Positions 43,753 through 52,504 of a stretch of 64,000 bases of DNA are shown piece after piece; within the stretch, counting starts at the first letter, position 1; the number at the start of each line of letters is the position of its first letter. The translations under genes were made by a program, and so were the position numbers. The notes beneath the pieces were generated by a model that was not told the DNA's origin, did no database searches, and was given only the letters and a program-made list of their open reading frames with translations. Source of the stretch: Streptomyces eurythermus (GTDB lineage: Bacteria > Actinomycetota > Actinomycetes > Streptomycetales > Streptomycetaceae); the NCBI RefSeq assembly GCF_014649115.1, contig NZ_BMSK01000010.1, forward strand, positions 124,001 to 188,000. The letters run 5' to 3'.

Positions 43753-44400
43753 GTGACCGCCGTCAATCCGATGGACAGCGCCTCGGTGCTGGCCGCCTTC
43801 GGCGCGCTGGGCGTGCTGGCGGTGGTCTTCGCCGAGTCGGGCCTGCTGGTCGTCGGGTTCTTCCTGCCCGGCGACACCCTGCTGTTCCCGGCCGGGGTGC
43901 TGTGCGCGGGCAGCGCCCAGCAGCCGCCCCGGCTCGCCCTGTGGCAGGTACTGGTGTGCGCGGCCGTGGGGGCGGTGGCGGGCGGTCAGGTGGGGTATCT
44001 GATCGGGCGGCACGGCGGGCGGGCGCTGCTGGCCCGCACGTCCAGCCGCCGGGTGACGGACGCGGCGGAGCGGGCCGAGCGCCTGCTGGCCCGCTACGGC
44101 TACGGCAAGGCGCTGGTGATCGGCCGGTTCGTGCCGCTGCTGCGGACGGTGCTGCACCCGGTGGCGGGGGTGCTGGGTGTGCCCGCGCGGACCTTCACGG
44201 TGTGGCAGACGGTGGGCGGGGTGCTGTGGTCGCAGACGCTGGTCCTCGCCGGGTACACCCTGGGCGCGTCCGTCCCGCACATCGACGACTACCTGCTGCC
44301 GTTGGTGGCCCTGGTCGTCGTCGTGTCCCTGCTCCCGCTGCTGCCGGAGCTGCGCCGCTCCCGCCGTGAACGCCACGAGCGGGACGAGTCCCCGAGCTGA
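43753..44400 (+). CDS. DedA-family membrane protein
   Basis: 215 aa from GTG at 43753 with GGGAGG upstream. SNARE-associated/DedA features: AESGLLVVGFFLPGDTLLFPAGVL, the VGAVAGGQVGYLIGRHGGRALL helix, and RYGYGKALVIGRFVPLLRTVLHPVAGVLG with the conserved Arg of the family, followed by two more helices and a basic tail. DedA proteins are membrane proteins linked to polyprenyl-phosphate or phospholipid flipping and proton-motive-force maintenance. Confidence 0.92.
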   Translation: MTAVNPMDSASVLAAFGALGVLAVVFAESGLLVVGFFLPGDTLLFPAGVLCAGSAQQPPRLALWQVLVCAAVGAVAGGQVGYLIGRHGGRALLARTSSRRVTDAAERAERLLARYGYGKALVIGRFVPLLRTVLHPVAGVLGVPARTFTVWQTVGGVLWSQTLVLAGYTLGASVPHIDDYLLPLVALVVVVSLLPLLPELRRSRRERHERDESPS

Positions 44401-44523
44401 ACCGGGCGCCCCGCGCCACCACCGGAAACATCGCGCCCCACACTCGCCGTGATGTGCCCACCGCCCCCACCACCAGAAGCGGCACCCCCCACACACCGAA
44501 GAACCGCCCACTCCCGCCCCGGG

Positions 44524-46185
44524 CTACACCTCCGCCGCCCGGTAGGTGACCCGTCCCGCCACCGCCGTCAGCAGTACCGGCAGCGCGGCCAGCTCGGTGT
44601 CGGGTACGCGCAGCGGGTCGTCGGCGAGCACGGTGAGGTCGGCGCGGTGGCCGACGGCGAGCCGGCCGGCCCGGTCCTCCTCCCCCGCCGCCCAGGCGGC
44701 GCACACCGTCATGCCCTGGAGCGCCTGGAGCGGGGTGAGGGCCTGCTCTGGGCCGTGCGGGGGCAGGGAGAGGTCGGCGGGCCGCCGGTGCCGGGCGCCG
44801 GCCATGACCTGGAGCGGCGGGTACGGCGCGATGGGCCAGTCCGAGCCGAGGACGACCCGTGCCCCGGCCTCCCACAGGTCCCGGCAGCGGAACGCGCGCC
44901 CGGCCCGCTCCTCGCCGAGCCGGCGGGACCAGTTGTCGGTGTGGTCCGCCCGGGTGAACTCGCAGCAGTGGGTGGGCTGCATCGAGGCGGCGACGCCGAG
45001 CGGCGCGAACCTCCGTACGGTGTCGTCGGGGACGGTCTCGATGTGCTCGACCCGGTGCCGTACGACACCCGTACCGCCCGTACCGCTGCCGGTGCCGCCA
45101 CCGCCAGCCCGTCCGCTCTCCGCCTGGGCCCGCTCGACGGCGTCCAGGACATGGCGGACCGCCGCGTCGCCGATGGCGTGGGTGGCCGTGGGCACGCCGG
45201 CCCGGTGCAGATCGGCGATCACCCGGGTGTAGCGCCGGGGGTCGGGCCAGTAGGCGTGGTCCGACCGGCCGTGGCAGTCGGGAGTCTCCAGCCAGGCGGT
45301 GCCGTTGTCGATGGTGCCGTCCATGAACAGCTTCACCCCCGCCACCCGCCACAGCGCGCCGCCGGTGCCCTGGAGCCGGATCAGCTCGGTGAGGTCGGCG
45401 TCGCTCGCCTCGGGCCGGCACCAAGGGGCGATCCGGAGCCGCAGGGGCAGGGTGTCCTCGGCCTCCAGGGCGGCGTAGACGGCGAGGCTGTCGCCGTTCG
45501 CGTCCATGGCGTGCCCGCCGGTGAGCCCGGACGCGGCCATGGCGGCCAGCACCTCGGCGGCGCGGGCGCGGATCTCGGCCTCGGTGGGCCGGGGTGCGAC
45601 CGCCTCGACGACCTCGCAGGCGGCGTCCTCCAGCAGCAGTCCGGTGGGCCGTCCGTCGGCGTCGCAGACGATCTCCGAGCCCTGCTCGAAGCGGCGCGGC
45701 CCGTCGACGCCGGCCAGTTCCAGCGCCCGCTCGCTGGCCAGTGCCGAGTGCGCGTCGAACAGGTCGATCAGCGCGGGCACCCCGTCGAGGACGGGGCCGA
45801 GCGCGGCGGTGGCCACGGGTGCGGCACCGAAGGCGTTGGGGTCCAGGCCCCAGCCGCGCAGCCAGGCGCCCGGCCTCAGGTCGCGTACCGCCGCGGCGAG
45901 CGCGGTGCGTACGGCGGCCAGGTCGCGGCAGCCGGACAGGTCGACGCCCATGGTGCGTTCGGCGCCGGAGACCGGGTGCAGATGCCCGTCGGTGAACCCG
46001 GCGGTGACCACCGCCCCGCGCAGGTCGACCACGGTGGTGCCGGGCCCGGCGAGGGCGCGGGCGTCCCGGTCGTCGCCGAGGAAGCCGATCCGCCCCCCTT
46101 CCGCGGCGAGCGCGGTGTGCGGCAGGAGGCGGCCCGTGCCGGGGTCGAGCAGCCGGGCGGAGAGCAGGACGAGATCGGCGGGCAC
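44524..46185 (-). CDS. Amidohydrolase family 3 (YtcJ-like)
   Basis: 553 aa from GTG at 46185 with AAGGAG upstream. Metal-binding HxH in VVTAGFTDGHLHPVSGAERTMG, then RGWGLDPNAFG, the KLFMDGTIDNGTAWLE segment, HAIGDAAVRHVLDAVE, HRVEHIETVP, and GSDWPIAPYPPLQVM with the conserved Asp, plus the amidohydrolase tail GHRADLTVLADDPL. It hydrolyses C-N bonds of an unknown substrate. The frame is open upstream through a 30-bp tandem repeat array up to 46263, so a longer, repeat-bearing N-terminus is conceivable. Probably transcribed with the upstream TetR gene and functionally linked to the NCS1 permease. Confidence 0.88.
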   Translation of the reverse strand: MPADLVLLSARLLDPGTGRLLPHTALAAEGGRIGFLGDDRDARALAGPGTTVVDLRGAVVTAGFTDGHLHPVSGAERTMGVDLSGCRDLAAVRTALAAAVRDLRPGAWLRGWGLDPNAFGAAPVATAALGPVLDGVPALIDLFDAHSALASERALELAGVDGPRRFEQGSEIVCDADGRPTGLLLEDAACEVVEAVAPRPTEAEIRARAAEVLAAMAASGLTGGHAMDANGDSLAVYAALEAEDTLPLRLRIAPWCRPEASDADLTELIRLQGTGGALWRVAGVKLFMDGTIDNGTAWLETPDCHGRSDHAYWPDPRRYTRVIADLHRAGVPTATHAIGDAAVRHVLDAVERAQAESGRAGGGGTGSGTGGTGVVRHRVEHIETVPDDTVRRFAPLGVAASMQPTHCCEFTRADHTDNWSRRLGEERAGRAFRCRDLWEAGARVVLGSDWPIAPYPPLQVMAGARHRRPADLSLPPHGPEQALTPLQALQGMTVCAAWAAGEEDRAGRLAVGHRADLTVLADDPLRVPDTELAALPVLLTAVAGRVTYRAAEV

Positions 46186-46197
46186 GGGGGCTCCTTC

Positions 46198-46317
46198 ACT
46201 CACAGGGGGCATATCGCGGGCCCCTCGACTCACAGGGGGCAGATCGAGAGCCCCTCGACTCACGGCGGGTGCATCGAGGGCCCTCGCCTCACAGCGGGCA
46301 CATCAAGGCCCCTTGGC
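46198..46317. repeat. Four 30-bp tandem repeats between tetR and amidohydrolase
   Basis: Units at 46198-46227, 46228-46257, 46258-46287 and 46288-46317, each starting (A)CTCAC and sharing GGGC..ATC and CCCCTCG blocks; a partial unit follows. As 30 bp equals ten codons, the minus-strand frame into the amidohydrolase reads a repeated peptide of the form RGALDLPPVS. Confidence 0.85.
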
Positions 46318-46353
46318 TCTCAGGGGCTCAGCGGGGACGGGGGGGCTGGTGGA

Positions 46354-46989
46354 TCAGCCGGCGGCTTCGTCGAGCGTGCCGGGCCGCAGACCGAGTTCCC
46401 GCTCGGCCGTGGTGAGAGGCATGCGCAGCACCGCGGCCGGGCGCTCGGGCGTCGCGGTGTTGGCGTGGACGCCCAGGCCGTCGAGGAGGACGAGGAGCTG
46501 CACGGCGACCGTCAGCGGATCGTCGGTGACGAACTCGCCGGCCTCCACGCCGTCCTCGATCAGGTCCTGGAGCCGGCCGCGCCAGGCGGCTTCCTGCCGG
46601 GCGACCCGGTCGCGGAGCACGGGCCGGTAGCGGCTGAGGTGGCGGGCGTTGATCCACAGCCGGCTGATCGCGTCGTACTCCTCCCCCGAGGTGCGGGCGA
46701 GGAAGCGGGCCAGTTGCCCGGTGTGCGTGGGCGCGGCGCGCTCGGCCGGGAGGAGGCGGTCGAGTTCGCCGGTCGCCGCGCTGCCGAACGCCTCGGCGAC
46801 GAGGTCCTCGGCCGAGGGGAAGTAGTGGCTGATCAGCCCGGGGCGGACGGCGAGTTCCTCGGCGATCCGGCGGAGGGTGACGCACTCCAGGCCCTCGGCC
46901 AGGGCGACGGCCGCGGCGGCGGCGACGATCTCCGCCCGCCGGGCGGCCGGGTCCTTGCGAATCCGCTTGCGCTGAACGCTTGACGACAT
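46354..46989 (-). CDS. TetR-family regulator
   Basis: 211 aa. Basic N-terminus (SSSVQRKRIRKDPAARRAEIV), then the TetR helix-turn-helix AAAAVALAEGLECVTLRRIAEELAVRPGLISHYFPSAEDLVAEAF. The C-terminal TetR_C_6-like domain (WINARHLSRYRPVLRDRVARQE, LLVLLDGLGVHANTAT) is the ligand pocket; this type often controls amine or betaine metabolism (BetI-like). Divergent from an NCS1 permease and upstream of an amidohydrolase on its own strand, so likely regulates both. ATG at 46989. Confidence 0.92.
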   Translation of the reverse strand: MSSSVQRKRIRKDPAARRAEIVAAAAAVALAEGLECVTLRRIAEELAVRPGLISHYFPSAEDLVAEAFGSAATGELDRLLPAERAAPTHTGQLARFLARTSGEEYDAISRLWINARHLSRYRPVLRDRVARQEAAWRGRLQDLIEDGVEAGEFVTDDPLTVAVQLLVLLDGLGVHANTATPERPAAVLRMPLTTAERELGLRPGTLDEAAG

Positions 46990-47012
46990 GACGGCGATGC
47001 TATTGAGTGTGC

Positions 47013-47046
47013 GACCAATAAGCAACTGGTCACCTGCCCAATAAGC
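47013..47046. promoter_or_regulatory. Candidate TetR operator in the tetR-permease gap
   Basis: Dyad GACCA (47013-47017) and TGGTC (47027-47031), plus the direct repeat CCAATAAGC at 47015-47023 and 47038-47046. It lies in the 90-bp gap between the divergent starts. Confidence 0.55.
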
Positions 47047-47079
47047 GACCAGACCCCTCCCACGGCTCCCGGAGGCCCC

Positions 47080-48558
47080 ATGGCGTCCACGCTTCCCGAC
47101 CCGCACCCCGGCGCACGGCCCACGCCCGCCGACGGTGCCGCCTCCGCCTCCCGGGCCGCCGAGCGCGCCGGTGTCGAGGCGCACGGCATCGACCACATCC
47201 CGGACTCCGAACGCCGGGGCCGGCCGCGCGAGTTGTTCTCGGTGTGGGCCGCGGCGAACGTCAACTACCTGAGCCTGGTGGTGGGCGGCGCGCTGGTGCT
47301 GATGGGGCTGAGCCTGTGGCAGGCGCTCGTGGTCATCGTCGTAGGCAATCTGTTCTGGCTGCTCACCGGCCTGCTGGCGGTTCCGGGCCCGGCGGCGGGC
47401 GCGCCGAGCGAGGTGGTGACCCGGGCGCTGTACGGGGTGCGCGGGAACCGGGTGAACAACGCGGTGACCGGCTGGCTGATCTCCGTGTGCTACTTCGCGC
47501 TGAACCTCGCGGCGGCGGCCACCGCGGCCTTCTCCCTGGTGGACCGGGCCGGCCTGCCGGTGACCACCGGGGTGAAGGCGGCCGTGGTGGTGCTGATCGC
47601 CGCCGTCACGCTCGCCATCGGTGTCTACGGCCATGCCGCGATCGTCCGGCTCTACCTGCCGATCACCCTGGTGCTGTCGGCGGTGTTCGCCGTGGTGGGC
47701 GTCGCGGTGCTGCGGCACACCGACTTCGGCTACGCCCCCGGGCAGCCGCTGACGGGCAGGGACCTGTGGGCGACCGTGGCGGCCGGGACCGCCCTCATCG
47801 CCTCGGGCCCGCTGTCGTACACCACCAGCGCGGACTTCTCCCGCTATCTGCCCCGCGCCACCCCCGCGAAGGCGGTGGCCGGCTGGACCGCGCTCGGCGG
47901 GTTCGTGCCGAGCGTCCTGGTGTGCGGCATCGGCGCCTGCGCCGCGACCGCCGTCGACATGAACGACCCGGAGTCCTCGCTGCAGACGCTGCTGCCCGGC
48001 TGGTTCCGCCCCGTATTCCTGCTCTCGCTGGTCCTCGGCACCATCGCGCTGAACGCGCTGACGTCCTACAGCGCCGGTCTCGCCCTCCAGGCCGTCGGCC
48101 TGCGCATCCGGCGCACGCTCAGCGTCCTGGTGGACGGCGCGGTGGCCGTGTCGCTCACCCTGTACGCGCTGCTGGTCTCCGACTTCCTCGACGCCGTCGG
48201 CGATGTCCTCCAGCTGACCGTGCTGTTGCTCGGCCCGGGCACGGCCGTCTACGCCACCGACATCCTGCTGCGCCGCAACCGCTACGACGGTCCCGCCCTC
48301 GCCGACGAGTCGCCCGGCGGGCCGTTCTGGTACACCGGCGGCGTCAACTGGCCCGGGGCGCTGGCCCTCACGGCGGGTGTGACGGCCGCCGCGCTGAGCG
48401 TCGACAGCGTCTACACCGGTCCCGTGGCCGCCGCCCTGGGCGGTGTCGACCTGGCCCTTCCGGCCGGGATGGCGGTGGCCTCGGGGGCGTACGCCCTGCT
48501 GAGCACGCGCCTCGGGCCGGCGACACCGCGCACCGGACGGCTTCCTGAACGCCCCTGA
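47080..48558 (+). CDS. NCS1-family nucleobase (cytosine/purine) permease
   Basis: 492 aa with about 12 membrane helices after a hydrophilic N-terminus. NCS1 features: SVWAAANVNYLSLVVGGALVLMGLSLWQALVVIVVGN, PSEVVTRALYGVRGNRVNN, SGPLSYTTSADFSRYLPR (substrate and sodium site region), and YTGGVNWPGALALTAGV near the end. It should import a nucleobase, hydantoin or related heterocycle. Divergent TetR and a nearby amidohydrolase suggest an uptake and ring- or amide-hydrolysis unit. Confidence 0.92.
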   Translation: MASTLPDPHPGARPTPADGAASASRAAERAGVEAHGIDHIPDSERRGRPRELFSVWAAANVNYLSLVVGGALVLMGLSLWQALVVIVVGNLFWLLTGLLAVPGPAAGAPSEVVTRALYGVRGNRVNNAVTGWLISVCYFALNLAAAATAAFSLVDRAGLPVTTGVKAAVVVLIAAVTLAIGVYGHAAIVRLYLPITLVLSAVFAVVGVAVLRHTDFGYAPGQPLTGRDLWATVAAGTALIASGPLSYTTSADFSRYLPRATPAKAVAGWTALGGFVPSVLVCGIGACAATAVDMNDPESSLQTLLPGWFRPVFLLSLVLGTIALNALTSYSAGLALQAVGLRIRRTLSVLVDGAVAVSLTLYALLVSDFLDAVGDVLQLTVLLLGPGTAVYATDILLRRNRYDGPALADESPGGPFWYTGGVNWPGALALTAGVTAAALSVDSVYTGPVAAALGGVDLALPAGMAVASGAYALLSTRLGPATPRTGRLPERP

Positions 48559-48635
48559 GCCGGAAGGGAATCGGAGAGGAGCCGCGCCCCGACCGTCCGG
48601 GACGCCGGCACGGCACGGCACATGGCGGCGGCTTC

Positions 48636-48711
48636 TCGCGGAGGCACCCGAGGGGTACTTCGCCGGAGACACCCGAGAGGGTACGTCGCCGGAGACACCC
48701 GAGGGGGTACG
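48636..48711. repeat. Three tandem 23-26-bp repeats
   Basis: Units at 48636-48658 (degenerate), 48660-48685 and 48686-48711. The last two are identical except for one base; the core is CGCCGGAGACACCCGAG then GGTACG. The array lies 110 bp before the phosphodiester glycosidase start. Confidence 0.85.
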
Positions 48712-48820
48712 TTTTCTCACCCGTTCTCGCGTCGTCGACGCGTAGTAGCACCACCGGCCGCCCGAGTCTGCTGCACTGCCCCTGCACGTACGGGCAGTTG
48801 GCGAGGCATCAGGAGGAACG

Positions 48821-50059
48821 GTGTCCAGACGGAACGGACGTTCGGCGGCGGGCAGAGCGGTTCTCACGACGGTCACGGCGCTCGGCGTGCTGGCCGGGGC
48901 GGCCCTGGCGGGTGCGGCACCGGCCGACGCCGCGCCGGCGGGCCGGCGGATCGCGCCGGGCGTCACCTACCGGCAGTTCGACGTCGACGCGGCGAAGGGC
49001 ACGGCCCGCGTCCACCTGCTCACGGTGGACCTGGCCAACCCGCACGTCCGCGTCGGCCTGCTGTACCCGGGCACGGTCGCGGCCCGGGCGACGGTCTCCC
49101 GGCTGGCGGACTCGGCCGGGGCGGTCGCCGGGGTGAACGGCGACTTCTTCCACATCACCGAGTCCCAGCACCCCGGTGTGGAGGCCACCGGGGCACCCGT
49201 CGGACCGGCCGTGGCGGACGGGCAGGTCCTCAAGGCGGCGGTGCCGAAGGGCCAGCGGTTCGGGCCCGCGCTGCCCCCGGGCACCGACACCCGGGAGGTG
49301 CTCGGTGTGGGCACCGACCGGTGGGCCCGCCTGGACCGCCTCTCCCTCACCGGCTCGGTCGGCACACCCCAGGGCACGCTGCCCCTGAAGGGCCTCAACC
49401 AGTACGCGCTCCCGGTGAACTCGGTCGGCGCCTTCACCGCGCGGTGGGGCGGCGCCTCCCGCGAGCGGGCCGTCTGCGGCACCGACACCCAGCGCTCGGC
49501 GCCGTGCAGCGAGGACACCTACGAGGTGAAGGTGCGCGACGGCCGGGTGGTCTCCGCCTCCGCCACCCCGGGCGGCGGCACGATCCCCGCGGACACCACG
49601 GTCCTGGTGGGCCGCGAGGAGGGCGCGCGGAAGCTGCGCGAGCTGTCGGCCGGCGACCCGGTGCGGGTCACGCACGCCCTGACGGCGGCCTCGTCCGAGG
49701 TGCCGTACGCCTTCGCCATCGGCGGCTTCCCGATCGTCCGCGACGGCGCCCCGCTGCCCGGGCTGGACGACGAGACCTCGGCGGTGCGCACGGCCGTGGG
49801 CATCAAGGGCGGCGGGCAGCAGCTGCTGCTCCTGGCGCTGGACGGAGCGGCGGACTACCGCTCGGGACTGACCGTCCACGAGGAGGCGGACGTCCTGCGG
49901 TCGCTCGGTGCCTTGGATGCCTTCAACCTGGACGGCGGCGGCTCGACGGAGATGGTGACCCGCGACACGGGCGACCGCGCCGTGACCGTGCGCAACCACC
50001 CGAGCGGCGGCGCCGAGCGCCCCGTGCCCAACGGCATCGGCGTCTTCTCGGCCGGCTGA
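48821..50059 (+). CDS. Secreted phosphodiester glycosidase family protein (NAGPA-like)
   Basis: 412 aa, GTG start after AGGAGG. Signal peptide RAVLTTVTALGVLAGAALAGAAPADA. The C-terminal half is the NAGPA domain: VAGVNGDFFHITESQHPGV early, then YAFAIGGFPIVRDGAP, RTAVGIKGGGQQLLLLALDGAAD, VLRSLGALDAFNLDGGGSTEMV and the closing NGIGVF. Related bacterial proteins cleave phosphodiester-linked sugars in wall polymers. Preceded by a tandem repeat array; no operon partner. Confidence 0.92.
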   Translation: MSRRNGRSAAGRAVLTTVTALGVLAGAALAGAAPADAAPAGRRIAPGVTYRQFDVDAAKGTARVHLLTVDLANPHVRVGLLYPGTVAARATVSRLADSAGAVAGVNGDFFHITESQHPGVEATGAPVGPAVADGQVLKAAVPKGQRFGPALPPGTDTREVLGVGTDRWARLDRLSLTGSVGTPQGTLPLKGLNQYALPVNSVGAFTARWGGASRERAVCGTDTQRSAPCSEDTYEVKVRDGRVVSASATPGGGTIPADTTVLVGREEGARKLRELSAGDPVRVTHALTAASSEVPYAFAIGGFPIVRDGAPLPGLDDETSAVRTAVGIKGGGQQLLLLALDGAADYRSGLTVHEEADVLRSLGALDAFNLDGGGSTEMVTRDTGDRAVTVRNHPSGGAERPVPNGIGVFSAG

Positions 50060-50071
50060 CCGCCGGCCGCG

Positions 50072-50266
50072 TCAGGGCCGCAGGCTGCTCACCAGATCGG
50101 CCGTCGCGGTCAGCCCGCTGTGGATGGTGGGTGCCATGCTCGTACAGGCCATGTAGAAGCCGAACAGCATGCAGACCAGGCCGTGCGAGACCTTCAGCGC
50201 ACCACTGCGCATGAAGATCACGACCAGGATCAGGAGCAGCAGCACCACCGAGATGGAAATCGCCAT
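50072..50266 (-). CDS. Small membrane protein
   Basis: 64 aa. MAISISVVLLLLILVVIFMRSG is a first helix, and VSHGLVCMLFGFYMACTSMAPTI a second. Likely two-pass membrane protein of unknown role; closely similar small proteins are common in Streptomyces. GGAGGAGG precedes the ATG at 50266. Confidence 0.8.
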   Translation of the reverse strand: MAISISVVLLLLILVVIFMRSGALKVSHGLVCMLFGFYMACTSMAPTIHSGLTATADLVSSLRP

Positions 50267-50367
50267 CGGAACCTCCTCCGCCACGCCCCATGTGCGGCGT
50301 TCGGGCGCAAGTGTGACGTAGCGGAGGGTTCGTCCGGGCGGCTGACACGTCCGCCGATCGTGTGGTC

Positions 50368-51285
50368 TTACGCCGGGGCGTGGGCGTCGAGGAATGCCTC
50401 CAGCCCGGCGAGGTCGTCGGTGTTGAGGTGGTCCACCCCGGCGGCCAGCAGCTCGGTCCACAGCGCGTCCCGGGCCGGGCCGGCGGTGTCGGGGGTGGCC
50501 CAGAACCGGACCCGCTGTCCACGCGCGTGGGCGGCGGCGGTGATGCTCCGCAGCTTGCGCCGCTCGCTGTCCGGGAAGGCCCCGGTGCCCGTCCAGGTGA
50601 AGTTCTGCGTCCAGTTGTCGCTGATGAGCGGGGCGAAGGAGGCCGGGACGGAGCCGGTCAGATCGGCGAGCCGGCCGTCGTAGAAGGCGCGCCGCTCGGT
50701 CTGCGCGGCCATCGGGGTACGGGCCGCCCGGTCGCCGGAGACGACGACGGTGACCGGGCCCGGGTGGACGCGGCCGTGCGCGTACCGGGTGAACAGGCGC
50801 GGGTAGCGGCGCAGACGGCGGTCGAGTTCGAGGTAGGTCGCGGCGCCCTCGGTCTTGATGTCGATGAGGAGTTGCAGCGGGCGGTGCGCGCCGCGGTAGA
50901 CGGCGCCGTGGTGGGCGGCGACGCGGGCGGCGAGCGGTTCCAGGTAGAGGGATTCCAGGGTGCGGGACGGGTCGAGGTCGGACACCTCGTGACCGACGAG
51001 GAGCCGGCCGCCGACGAGGAAGATGTCGGCCTCGACGCTGCCGAAGCGGTGGTCGAGGGCGTCGAGCAGGGGACGCGGGTGCGCGTAGTCGTTGTGGGCG
51101 TGGGCCCGCCACAACGGACGGGACCGCGGCCGACGGCCACCGGCCGGCACGGCGTTCGCGGCCTGTACGTCGCTCGCGGGCCGGGTGTCGCTCGCGGCCA
51201 GTGCCTCGCTCGACGGGCGGGCGAGGGTGCCCGCGAGGACGGCGCCGAGCGTGGTGAGGGCGCCGCGACGGGTGGTGAGGGTCAT
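50368..51285 (-). CDS. Secreted glycerophosphodiester/PI-PLC-like phosphodiesterase
   Basis: 305 aa. N-terminal export signal with a twin-arginine-like LTTRRGALTTLGAVLAG. The mature part is a TIM-barrel phosphodiesterase: LWRAHAHNDYAHPRPLLDALDHRFGSVEADIFLVGGRLLVGHE (the HAHND histidine pair and VEAD acidic residues), LLIDIKTEG, and VDHLNTDDLAGLEAFL. Such enzymes hydrolyse phosphodiesters of lipids or wall polymers outside the cell. ATG at 51285 after GGGAGG. It neighbours the phosphodiester glycosidase gene. Confidence 0.88.
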   Translation of the reverse strand: MTLTTRRGALTTLGAVLAGTLARPSSEALAASDTRPASDVQAANAVPAGGRRPRSRPLWRAHAHNDYAHPRPLLDALDHRFGSVEADIFLVGGRLLVGHEVSDLDPSRTLESLYLEPLAARVAAHHGAVYRGAHRPLQLLIDIKTEGAATYLELDRRLRRYPRLFTRYAHGRVHPGPVTVVVSGDRAARTPMAAQTERRAFYDGRLADLTGSVPASFAPLISDNWTQNFTWTGTGAFPDSERRKLRSITAAAHARGQRVRFWATPDTAGPARDALWTELLAAGVDHLNTDDLAGLEAFLDAHAPA

Positions 51286-51394
51286 GCACTGCCTCCCTGG
51301 GGGTGATGGGGACCGGGGAGAGTATGCGTGCGGGTGCGCCTCAACGGACCGGTCGCGGCGACGAGTTGGCGCGCTGTTCACTTCCGTCACACGG

Positions 51395-51420
51395 AAGCCC
51401 GCCCCGGGTGGGGCGGGCTT
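51395..51420 (-). terminator. Terminator of the acyl-CoA dehydrogenase operon
   Basis: Perfect 11-bp stem AAGCCCGCCCC/GGGGCGGGCTT with a GGGT loop, 11 bp after the operon's last stop codon. Confidence 0.85.
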
Positions 51421-51430
51421 CACCAGGGGG

Positions 51431-52504
51431 TCAGGGGGCCTGGAGGTCGGCCAGGGTGGCCAGTGTTTCGCGGTGGGTGCCTGCCGTGCCGTAGGCGATC
51501 GAGTCCGCCTTGGCCCGCTTCAGGTACAGGTGGACCGGGTGTTCCCAGGTCATGCCGATCCCGCCGTGCAGTTGCAGTGCCTCCTCGGTGGCGCGTACGG
51601 CGACGGGGGCGGCGTAGGCCTGGGCGACGGCCACCGTGATGTCGGTGTCCCGGTCCGAGGAGAGGGCGTCGGCGGCGGCGCGGGCGGCGGCCCTGAGGTG
51701 GACCACCTCCAGCCACAGCCGGGCCAGCCGGTGCTTGAGCGCCTGGAAGCCGCCGACCGGCCGGTTGAACTGCTTGCGCTCCTTCAGGTAGCGGACGGTC
51801 TCCGACAACGCCCAGTCGGCCACGCCCAGTTGCTCGGAGGCGAGCAGTCCGGCGGCGGCCCGCAGGGCCCGGCGTACGGCGGGCCCGGTGTCCCCGACGC
51901 GGCGGCCGGGGGCGCCCGCCAGCCGTACGGTGGCCAGTGGCCGGGTCAGGTCCAGGGAGGTCTGGGGCAGGATGGTCGCGGCGTCGGCGGTGACGGCGTA
52001 CAGGCCGCCGTCGTCGGCCGGGACGAGCAGTACGTCGGCGACGGCCGCGTCCGCGATGCCGGTCAGCTCGCCGTGCAGGGTGCCGTTCTCCAGCCGTACG
52101 GTCCTGACGCCGGTGGCCGGGCCGGTGTGCAGGCCGACCGCCAGGGCGCCGATGGTACGCCCGGAGGCCAGCTGCCCCAGCAGTTCCCCGTCGCCGCAGG
52201 CCAGCAGCGCCTCGGTGGCCACGACCGCGCTGGTCAGGTACGGCACGGGGGCGACGGCCCGGCCCAGTTCCTCCAGGACGACGGCCGCCTCGCGGTGGGA
52301 GGCGCCCTGGCCGCCCTGCTCCTCGGGCACCAGGAGGCCGGCCAGGCCCATGTCCTCGGTGAGCGACTTCCACAGAGTTCGGTCGTGCGGCGCGTCCGAC
52401 TCGGTGCGGGCGAGCACACCGGCCGGCGGGCAGTGGTCCGTGAGCAGGTCGCGGACGGCGGCGCGCAGCGCCTCTTCCTCCTCCGAGTACAGCAGATCCG
52501 TCAT
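51431..52504 (-). CDS. Acyl-CoA dehydrogenase, small paralogue
   Basis: 357 aa. N-terminal helical domain (SEEEEALRAAVRDLL, DMGLAGLLVPEEQGGQGASHREAAVVLEELGRA), a degenerate middle beta domain (GALAVGLHTGP, LLVPADDGGLYAV), and the C-terminal helical domain with YLKERKQFNRPVGGFQALKHRLA and ALQLHGGIGMTWEHPVHLYLKRAK. The middle domain is short and lacks the usual flavin-contact motifs, as in the small partner of heteromeric (alpha2beta2) steroid-type ACADs. Its start overlaps the stop of the larger paralogue as ATGA. Confidence 0.92.
   Translation of the reverse strand: MTDLLYSEEEEALRAAVRDLLTDHCPPAGVLARTESDAPHDRTLWKSLTEDMGLAGLLVPEEQGGQGASHREAAVVLEELGRAVAPVPYLTSAVVATEALLACGDGELLGQLASGRTIGALAVGLHTGPATGVRTVRLENGTLHGELTGIADAAVADVLLVPADDGGLYAVTADAATILPQTSLDLTRPLATVRLAGAPGRRVGDTGPAVRRALRAAAGLLASEQLGVADWALSETVRYLKERKQFNRPVGGFQALKHRLARLWLEVVHLRAAARAAADALSSDRDTDITVAVAQAYAAPVAVRATEEALQLHGGIGMTWEHPVHLYLKRAKADSIAYGTAGTHRETLATLADLQAP

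Noticed and set aside
46198..46317. Repeat block considered as a CRISPR array
   Set aside because: Head-to-tail 30-bp units without spacers; it is a minisatellite.
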